The translations under genes and the position numbers were made by a program. Below the pieces are notes generated by a model. The model saw only the letters and a program-made list of their open reading frames with translations, had not been told where the DNA came from and made no database searches. A DNA stretch of 46,083 bases, from the NCBI GenBank assembly GCA_015068825.1, contig SVJU01000016.1, positions 1 to 46,083 of the forward strand. The letters are read 5' to 3'. Positions 41,988-46,083 of the stretch are shown here, in pieces. This stretch comes from Oscillospiraceae bacterium (GTDB lineage: Bacteria; Bacillota; Clostridia; UMGS1810). Every line of letters starts with the position of its first letter. Position 1 is the stretch's first letter.

Positions 41988-43640
41988 ATGAACAAAAAAT
42001 TAAGCGGTGTTGTAGCGGTGATTCTTTGCGTGAGTATGCTGTTTGCAGGTTGCGGCAAAGAAGAAAACATTACCGTTTCAACCGAAAACGACAAAAATGT
42101 AACAGAATCAGGTGCGCTGCCTATTGTGAAAGAGAAAATAACTCTTGAAATAGGTCTTAAAAGCAACCCGAAGGTAGAAGATTTCGATACAAATGCCTTT
42201 ACACTTTTTCTTGAAGAAAAAACAGGTATAGATTTGGAGTTTTTTACCTTTGCATCAACAGGCGCAAATGAAAAGCTTAATGTAATGCTTGGCTCAAACA
42301 CAGAGCTTCCCGAAGTGTTAATGGGTTTTTCATTAAAAGACAGTGTCTTTTTAGATTATGCCGATCAGGGAATTTTTGTTCCACTTAATGACTATATCGA
42401 AAAATACGGCTATTGGACAAAAAAGATGTTTGAAGCATCTTTAACAGAAGACCTTGAAAGATATATGATTTCGGCAGACGGAAATTACTACTGGATGCCG
42501 TCATATACAGAACAAAGAGGTAATGAGTATGGTGGTAAAGCATGGATAAACAAAAAATGGCTTGATAAGCTTGGCCTTGAAGTTCCAAAAACAACAGAGG
42601 ATTTAAGAGAAGTTTTAAAAGCTTTTAAAACTAAAGACCCCAACGGCAACGGCAAGGCAGATGAAATTGGGTTTACAGGCAGTAAAGACGGCTGGAACGA
42701 AGCTGCTTGGAAATTTTTAACAAACTCATTTGTATATCATAATTATGCCGATATGGTAACAGTTGACGATAACCATAAAGTAAGCTATACATATGTAGAC
42801 CCTGAATTTAAAGAAGCATTGAAATACTTAAATTCATTGGTTGAAGAAGGCTTGTTTGATGTTCAGTCATTTACACAGGATAAAAACATATTCAGAGCAC
42901 TTGCAGCTAGCGAAGATGTTGTGCTTGGAGTATTTGCGACAGGCTCGCCTGACGTAATGCACAGCGAAAATATGGAAAGATTAAAAGAATATGTTGCACT
43001 TCCGCCCCTTGAAGGACCGAAAGGCGTGGCTTATGCATATAAAAACACATCTGCACCAAAATGTATGGGTGTTATAACAAAATATTGTGAAAATCCTTTG
43101 GCAGCATTCAGACTTATGGACTTTATGCTTTCAGAAGAAGCTACATTGTTTTCTCGTTACGGTGTTAAAGGAACAGACTGGACAGAAGCAAAAGAAACAG
43201 ATATCTGCTTGTTTGGCGATATAGGTGTCAAACCGAGAATTAACCAGATTCTTGAATATGGTGCTAAGCAGAACTCTCATTGGTATCAGATTAATCCTGA
43301 ATTTCGTTCTTCTCCCATTGCAGAAGGTATGACATGGGATGGCGACGAGCTTAATGGTGAATATTACAAAGCAAACGCGCTTAAAGAATATATGGGCAAA
43401 GAGCCTAAAAACATATTTGTAAAAGCACTTTATACTCCTGAAGAAAGTGAAGAATACAATGAGCTTTATAATACAATACATAATTATGCTACCGAAAACG
43501 TTGCAATGTTTGTAACAGGCAGGAGAGATGTAGATAAAGAGTGGGATACTTTCCAGAAAGAGCTTGACAATATGGGGTTGGAAAGATTTATCGAACTTAC
43601 TCAGTCAGGCTATGACAGATTCAGAGGTGCCAAAGAATAG
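41988..43640 (+). CDS. ABC transporter sugar-binding lipoprotein
   Basis: A 550-residue extracellular solute-binding protein (LplA/YtcQ-like, large family 1 type). The N-terminus is a lipoprotein signal with lipobox LFAGC, so Cys 22 would be lipidated and the protein held at the outer membrane face. Family stretches are LTLFLEEKTGID-like FTLFLEEKTGIDLEFFTF, KKWLDKLGLEVPKTTEDLRE and KTKDPNGNGKADEIGFTGS. Such proteins bind oligosaccharides, often from plant polymers or host glycans. AAGGAGG precedes the start. Two permease genes follow, 24 and then 14 bases apart. Confidence 0.92.
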   Translation: MNKKLSGVVAVILCVSMLFAGCGKEENITVSTENDKNVTESGALPIVKEKITLEIGLKSNPKVEDFDTNAFTLFLEEKTGIDLEFFTFASTGANEKLNVMLGSNTELPEVLMGFSLKDSVFLDYADQGIFVPLNDYIEKYGYWTKKMFEASLTEDLERYMISADGNYYWMPSYTEQRGNEYGGKAWINKKWLDKLGLEVPKTTEDLREVLKAFKTKDPNGNGKADEIGFTGSKDGWNEAAWKFLTNSFVYHNYADMVTVDDNHKVSYTYVDPEFKEALKYLNSLVEEGLFDVQSFTQDKNIFRALAASEDVVLGVFATGSPDVMHSENMERLKEYVALPPLEGPKGVAYAYKNTSAPKCMGVITKYCENPLAAFRLMDFMLSEEATLFSRYGVKGTDWTEAKETDICLFGDIGVKPRINQILEYGAKQNSHWYQINPEFRSSPIAEGMTWDGDELNGEYYKANALKEYMGKEPKNIFVKALYTPEESEEYNELYNTIHNYATENVAMFVTGRRDVDKEWDTFQKELDNMGLERFIELTQSGYDRFRGAKE

Positions 43641-43663
43641 AGAGTAAAAGGAGAGAATTTGCA

Positions 43664-44635
43664 ATGAATGTTAATACATCGGCATCGTATTCAAAAAAAG
43701 AATTAAAAGAGATAAAAAAGAATCGCCGGATTAAAACAAGAAACAGAGTTGTTGCAAGTTGGCAACTTTATGTGTTTTTAATACTTCCCCTTGTTTATCT
43801 CATTTTGTTTCATTATTATCCAATGGTTGGTGCGCAGATTGCATTTAGAAAGTATAAAGCGGTAAAAGGAATGTGGAGAAGCGATTGGGTAGGCTTGTAT
43901 CAGTTTAAAAAAATGTTTTCTACTCCAAAGTTTTTCGATGTGTTTAAAAATACATTGACCTTGTCAATATATTCACTTGTTATTAATACACCGGCAAGCA
44001 TAATTTTTGCGTTATGCTTAAATGCGGTACGAAACAAATATTTTAAAAAGTCAATACAAATGCTTTCATATATGCCGCATTTTATATCAACAGTTATAAT
44101 GGTAGGACTTTTAATTCAGATATTAAACCCGAGAGTAGGTCTGTACGGACAGATTGCGTCAATGTTGGGATTAACTGCAACCGACCTGTTTTCAAATCCC
44201 GATGCATTTCCGCATGTTTATGTTTTTTCAGCCACATGGCAGGGGTTAGGATGGAGTTCAATAATATATATTGCCGCGCTGTCAAGTGTTGATACAGAGC
44301 TTTATGATGCATCGCAAATAGACGGTGCAACAAGATTTCAGCAGCTTATACATATTGACTTTCCAAGTATACTTCCAACAGTTGTAACGCTTTTAATACT
44401 TAATGTCGGAAAGGTTATGAGTGTAGGTTATGAAAAAGTTTTGCTTATGCAAAATCCTCTTAACTTAAGCACAAGTGAAATTATTGGAACTTATTCATAT
44501 AAAGTAGGTTTGCAGTCGGGAACGGATTATTCTTACGGTGCTGCAATTGGACTTTTCAATTCTGTTGTTAACTTTATCTTGCTTATAACAGTAAACAAAA
44601 TATCTAAAAAAGTAACAGAAACAAGCTTATGGTAG
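43664..44635 (+). CDS. ABC sugar permease, LplB-type
   Basis: A 323-residue inner-membrane permease with six helices. The positive N-terminus (ELKEIKKNRRIKTRNR) precedes helix 1 (WQLYVFLILPLVYLILFHYY). The ATPase-contact EAA loop is YDASQIDGATRFQQLIHIDF. LplB-type proteins pair with LplC-type ones and a large binding lipoprotein to import oligosaccharides. No ATPase gene is present, and these systems usually borrow a shared MsmK/UgpC-like ATPase encoded elsewhere. Confidence 0.93.
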   Translation: MNVNTSASYSKKELKEIKKNRRIKTRNRVVASWQLYVFLILPLVYLILFHYYPMVGAQIAFRKYKAVKGMWRSDWVGLYQFKKMFSTPKFFDVFKNTLTLSIYSLVINTPASIIFALCLNAVRNKYFKKSIQMLSYMPHFISTVIMVGLLIQILNPRVGLYGQIASMLGLTATDLFSNPDAFPHVYVFSATWQGLGWSSIIYIAALSSVDTELYDASQIDGATRFQQLIHIDFPSILPTVVTLLILNVGKVMSVGYEKVLLMQNPLNLSTSEIIGTYSYKVGLQSGTDYSYGAAIGLFNSVVNFILLITVNKISKKVTETSLW

Positions 44636-44648
44636 GGGGCGAAAAGAT

Positions 44649-45551
44649 ATGTCAAATTTAAATAAACCAACAAAAGTTAAATTATCAAGCGGCGACCGCA
44701 TTTTCTACATTGGTGTAGATGTTATGATGATAATTATAGGTCTGCTTGTTGCGGTGCCGATTTTGCATATTATTTCGGCATCAATTTCGCAACCGTCTGC
44801 CGTAACACAAGGAAAGGTTTTTCTTCTGCCACAGGGCTTTAGCCTTGAAGGTTACAAAGCAGTTTTCAGAGATGATAACATTCTTTCGGGCTACGGAAAC
44901 ACAATTTTATACACAGTTTTAGGTACAGTTATTAATGTATGTCTTACAATAGCGGCAGCATATCCTTTATCAAGAAAAGATATGCCCGGCAGAAACTGGA
45001 TAATGTTTTTATTTACATTTTCTATGATGTTTTCAGGCGGACTTATTCCAACATATTTACTTGTAAGAGACCTTAAAATGATAAATACAATCTGGGCGCT
45101 TTTGTTACCGTATGCCATAAATACATATAATATGATTGTTGCACGAACATTTTTTGCATCAACCATACCCAAAGAACTTTTGGAGGCAACACGAATTGAT
45201 GGTGGAGATGATTTTACTTTCTTCTTTAAAGTTGTTGTGCCGCTTTCAAAATCAATTATCGCGGTTTTATCGCTATATTATGCAGTAGCGGCGTGGAATT
45301 CATATTTTTCGGCATTCCTGTATTTAAACGACCAAAAAAAATTCCCACTTCAGCTTGTGCTTCGTGATATTCTTATTGGAAACACAATGTCAAGCGAAAT
45401 GGCAGAAAGTGCTTCGGTTGTTCAAAACGACCTTTCAGGTATATTAAAGTATGCATCAATCATTTGTGCATCACTTCCTGTATGGATTATATACCCAATT
45501 GTTCAGAAGCACTTTGTTAAGGGGGTAATGATTGGCTCGATAAAAGGGTAA
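44649..45551 (+). CDS. ABC sugar permease, LplC/YtcP-type
   Basis: A 300-residue partner permease with six helices. Helix 1 is MMIIIGLLVAVPILHIISAS and the segment SQPSAVTQGKVFLLPQGFSL is typical of this group. The EAA loop is EATRIDGGDDFTFFFKVVVP and the C-terminus ends PIVQKHFVKGVMIGSIKG, as in YtcP homologues. It follows its partner by 14 bases behind GGGGGCG. A REP-like element lies directly after the stop codon. Confidence 0.93.
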   Translation: MSNLNKPTKVKLSSGDRIFYIGVDVMMIIIGLLVAVPILHIISASISQPSAVTQGKVFLLPQGFSLEGYKAVFRDDNILSGYGNTILYTVLGTVINVCLTIAAAYPLSRKDMPGRNWIMFLFTFSMMFSGGLIPTYLLVRDLKMINTIWALLLPYAINTYNMIVARTFFASTIPKELLEATRIDGGDDFTFFFKVVVPLSKSIIAVLSLYYAVAAWNSYFSAFLYLNDQKKFPLQLVLRDILIGNTMSSEMAESASVVQNDLSGILKYASIICASLPVWIIYPIVQKHFVKGVMIGSIKG

Positions 45552-45559
45552 AGAATTAG

Positions 45560-45669
45560 AGCCTTCTCCAAGAATGGAGAAGGTGGCGGCATTAGCCGTC
45601 GGATGAGGTTGAATCTAAAAAACACCTCACCACCGCTTAAAAGCGGAGCCTCTCCTCAAGGAGAAGCCT
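45560..45669. repeat. REP/MITE-like folded intergenic element
   Basis: About 110 bases with terminal inverted repeats AGCCTTCTCC and GGAGAAGCCT (one mismatch). It contains several hairpins: CCTTCTCC/GGAGAAGG, GGC-ATTA-GCC, CCGCTT/AAGCGG and CTCCTCAAGGAG. GGATGAGG and CACCTCACC are a further pair. The same kind of element, CTTCTCC and GATGAGG repeats, is common between genes of gut clostridia. Only one copy is in this window. It could also act as a 3' mRNA stabiliser or weak terminator. Confidence 0.7.
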
Positions 45670-45745
45670 AGTTATGTTTAATAATCAATTTAATCTATAC
45701 ACCGATTGAAAAATAAAAATTTAAAAAAATTGGAGGAATTAAAAA

Positions 45746-46083
45746 ATGAAAATGTTAAAAAAACTTGTTGCGCTTGCACTTTGTGCAGTGCTAATTTGTG
45801 CATCAATGTGTTTTACAGCTTTTGCGGAGGAGTATACTTATGAACAAATAGCTATATTATCTCCTAGTTCATCTACAAATTTCAGTCGTGGAAATCCGAC
45901 TATTACTTCTGATTACAACTATAGCGATGTTGGTGGTAGATCAGCAATATGCACAGTTACGACGAACACTTGTTATGTAAGTACCAGTTCAACAGCAACT
46001 GGCTTTTGCGATGCATCTAGTATTGAAGTTGGTAGCAAATACAGATATTCTGCAATGGCTATGATTTCTCCTGATGCCGCAGT
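45746..46083 (+). CDS. Secreted protein of unknown function, 3' end outside window
   Basis: The first 112 codons of an exported protein. GGAGG (45732-45736) precedes the ATG. A signal peptide is clear: MKMLKKLVALALCAVLIC, then ASMCFTAFA, with probable cleavage before EEYTYEQ. The mature part is rich in Ser and Thr, with SPSSSTNFSRGNPTITSDYN and YVSTSSTATGFCDASSI. KYRYSAMAMISPDA resembles the strand in CBM-like modules (compare VLISFWARVTS in the GH10 protein), so a carbohydrate-binding or cell-wall enzyme is plausible. Nothing firmer can be said from this part. Confidence 0.8.
   Translation, partial: MKMLKKLVALALCAVLICASMCFTAFAEEYTYEQIAILSPSSSTNFSRGNPTITSDYNYSDVGGRSAICTVTTNTCYVSTSSTATGFCDASSIEVGSKYRYSAMAMISPDAA

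Noticed and set aside
1-46083. tRNA, rRNA, CRISPR array, prophage, transposase or toxin-antitoxin pair
   Set aside because: I looked for cloverleaf tRNA sequence, regularly spaced repeats, phage structural genes and DDE motifs and found none.

Overview
The window is about 46 kb of AT-rich, densely coded DNA from a spore-forming clostridial Firmicute. SpoIIR, SpoVB and CwlD homologues, GGAGG-type ribosome sites, TTGACA/TATAAT promoters and the nadK-argR-recN gene order support this. The many glycan genes (rhamnulokinase, two GH130, GH38, GH10, oligosaccharide ABC importer) suggest a gut or other plant-fibre habitat. The species cannot be named from sequence alone. No tRNA, rRNA, CRISPR array, prophage or transposase was seen.

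Layout. 1-2.2 kb: end of a rhamnulokinase gene (minus strand) and a GH130 gene interrupted by two amber codons. 2.3-7.3 kb: EamA exporter, PHP phosphatase, an EutH-type permease overlapping a LarA-type racemase, and a degenerate LCP-like protein. 7.3-7.8 kb: three tiny cysteine-rich single-helix membrane proteins on the minus strand behind a sigma-K-like promoter. 7.9-11.8 kb: glycolipid glycosyltransferase, cca, ispE and spoIIR, the last with a sigma-F-like promoter. 11.8-15.2 kb (minus strand): NSS transporter, an unknown membrane protein in a segment bounded by 19-bp direct repeats, then rpsI and rplM. 15.3-28.9 kb: cwlD, htpG, alcohol dehydrogenase, nadK-argR-recN, dCMP deaminase, FHA-SEDS pair, D-2-hydroxyacid dehydrogenase, YetF, DUF4363 protein and spoVB.

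28.9-46.1 kb is an accessory carbohydrate region. A minus-strand GH38 - GH130 - HAD operon diverges from an AraC regulator through superimposed promoters. A second AraC gene abuts a GH10 xylanase that has lost its 5' end. Next comes a three-gene cassette (QueG-like Fe-S protein, U32-like Fe-S protein, AraC), then a sugar-isomerase-like gene broken by one TAA and an ABC sugar importer lacking its ATPase. The isomerase and importer share a copied, roughly 70-bp promoter module. A folded REP-like element and the start of a secreted protein close the window.

The glycan genes plausibly act together: extracellular xylan cleavage, import of oligosaccharides, then intracellular mannoside cleavage or phosphorolysis and rhamnose phosphorylation, under local AraC control. 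Damage (three internal stops and one 5' truncation) was seen only in catabolic genes. The best candidates for undescribed biology are the QueG-like/U32-like/AraC cassette, the EutH-LarA pair and the Cys-Cys/helix/Cys-Cys microprotein array.
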